From the NCBI GenBank assembly GCA_021740025.1, contig JAIPAN010000044.1, positions 1-7,803 of the forward strand: DNA of 7,803 bases. The letters run 5' to 3'. Position numbers and translations under genes: made by a program. A model generated the notes under the pieces. That model worked only from the letters and a program-made list of their open reading frames with translations. It did no database searches and was not told the DNA's origin. Source of the DNA: Sphingobacteriaceae bacterium (lineage in GTDB: Bacteria > Bacteroidota > Bacteroidia > Sphingobacteriales > Sphingobacteriaceae). Of this stretch, positions 6,996-7,803 are shown in pieces. Position 1 is the first letter of the stretch. The number at the start of each line of letters is the position of its first letter.

Positions 6996-7803
6996 ATGCG
7001 GCTTTTCATATACTGTTTTACCTGATTTAAAAATAAGGAAATTGGCAATTTGGTGAAAATTTTAAGATCTTCCAAAACAGTGGTTTCTTCATCCAAGAAT
7101 TTCAGGATAGTAGTTAATTTATTATTGCGGAATAATTGCTCCATTACCTCTTGTATACGTTCGGGTTCGGTTTTAATAATTTGCAACAAAAGTGTATCGT
7201 AAAATTGAAATCTAGTTCGATTAATAGAATTGATCGAATCCAAACCAAAATTTGCTTCTAGGAGTGTTTCTGTATTCTTTCTAATCCGATTAAAAGCATA
7301 TCCGGTACTTGGTTTTATGGCACCTGCCCTGCCCCCAATTGGTACCATACCTGGGAGTGTGTCGGCATTCGGTAAAGCAGTGGTCATGGGTATTTTACCC
7401 CGTTCAATCTTGGTAATTTGGTAATTAGTTGGCAAGTGCGTTTGAATATATTCAGCTAGATAATTCTTGTATTGGGTATCTGTATAACTTTCTAGAGTTG
7501 AGAAAGCCGTAAATTCAACCAAGGCTTCCGTTTCAGAGAAAGGTAGAATATAAATAAAATGGCTTCCGGTAGAACTTTGTGGTACTCTAAAATCCATCAT
7601 TCTAAACACATCTGCAGCAAATACAGGTTTTTCTGTTTTTATAAAAAAACCATAAAAATGTTGCCAAAGCACCAATGCGTTCTCCTGCAATTGGCTTGGC
7701 GTATACATGCTAGAATATACTTTATTTGCTGTGTAGGTTGATTTAGCAGTTTCAACACTAAAAATATCATCACATTTATCAATATTTACCACTTCTTCTC
7801 TTA
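6992..7803 (-). CDS. crtY: Lycopene beta-cyclase, CrtY type (5' end outside window)
   Basis: FAD-dependent cyclase that turns linear lycopene into beta-carotene at the inner membrane. The frame is open to the window edge. A GTG at 7792 is not the true start, since in-frame codons (R-E-E) continue upstream and the family is about 380-400 residues long. About 270 residues are present, and roughly 110-125 N-terminal residues with the GxGxxG FAD-binding fold lie outside. Seen in order: HFYGFFIKTEKPVF, MDFRV (about 7597-7583), FIYILPFSETEALVEFTAFS, whose Glu fits the acidic residue implicated in cyclisation in the family (hedged), IERGKIPMT (about 7408-7382), and GGRAGAIKPSTGYAFNRI (about 7336-7283), the conserved FAD-side Gly-rich and KPSTGY segment. 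A helical C-terminus with FLDEET follows. It overlaps the downstream blh start by ATGA. Promoter and upstream carotenoid genes are out of view. The alternative, another FAD-dependent oxidoreductase, is unlikely given the adjoining blh. Confidence 0.92.
   Translation of the reverse strand, partial: REEVVNIDKCDDIFSVETAKSTYTANKVYSSMYTPSQLQENALVLWQHFYGFFIKTEKPVFAADVFRMMDFRVPQSSTGSHFIYILPFSETEALVEFTAFSTLESYTDTQYKNYLAEYIQTHLPTNYQITKIERGKIPMTTALPNADTLPGMVPIGGRAGAIKPSTGYAFNRIRKNTETLLEANFGLDSINSINRTRFQFYDTLLLQIIKTEPERIQEVMEQLFRNNKLTTILKFLDEETTVLEDLKIFTKLPISLFLNQVKQYMKSRI

Noticed and set aside
7790..7792. GTG as the crtY start
   Set aside because: The reading frame continues to the window edge, and the conserved FAD-binding N-terminus of the family must lie upstream, so this Val codon is internal.

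Overview
The window looks like chromosomal DNA from an aerobic Bacteroidota bacterium, most likely of the Sphingobacteriaceae (Pedobacter-like) type. I base this on the AT-rich genes and spacers, start codons without a clear Shine-Dalgarno sequence, an exported protein whose signal peptide ends in ASA|Q, the GyrA type with an acidic tail, and a carotenoid/retinal gene pair of the kind common in that phylum. This is inference from sequence style and family knowledge; no database search was possible.

Layout: (1) bases 1-894, minus strand: N-terminal 298 residues of an iron-containing alcohol dehydrogenase close to YqhD/BdhA, cut off by the left window edge. (2) 895-1163: divergent spacer of about 270 bases with AT-rich sequence, a possible 15-codon leader ORF with three consecutive His codons, and a small inverted repeat just before the next gene. 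(3) 1164-2060, plus: hemF, oxygen-dependent coproporphyrinogen III oxidase. (4) 2061-2199: spacer with a 9-of-10-base direct repeat at 21-base spacing. (5) 2200-4782, plus: gyrA. (6) 4811-5977, plus: secreted or periplasmic TPR protein, 28 bases after gyrA and probably co-transcribed with it. (7) 6005-6034: a good intrinsic terminator for that unit. (8) 6090-6995 and 6992-7803, minus: a Brp/Blh-type beta-carotene dioxygenase and, upstream of it and overlapping by ATGA, the C-terminal part of a CrtY-type lycopene cyclase running off the right edge.

Functionally, the right-hand pair forms a two-step path from lycopene to beta-carotene (CrtY) to retinal (Blh), which normally points to a retinal-binding rhodopsin encoded elsewhere. 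HemF and Blh both need molecular oxygen, which fits an aerobic lifestyle. The centre is housekeeping: DNA supercoiling and haem synthesis. No mobile element, CRISPR array, tRNA or rRNA was seen. The items most worth a second look are the retinal operon, the apparent loss of one expected iron-ligand histidine in Blh, and the possible leader region ahead of hemF. I see no clear sign of an entirely new system.
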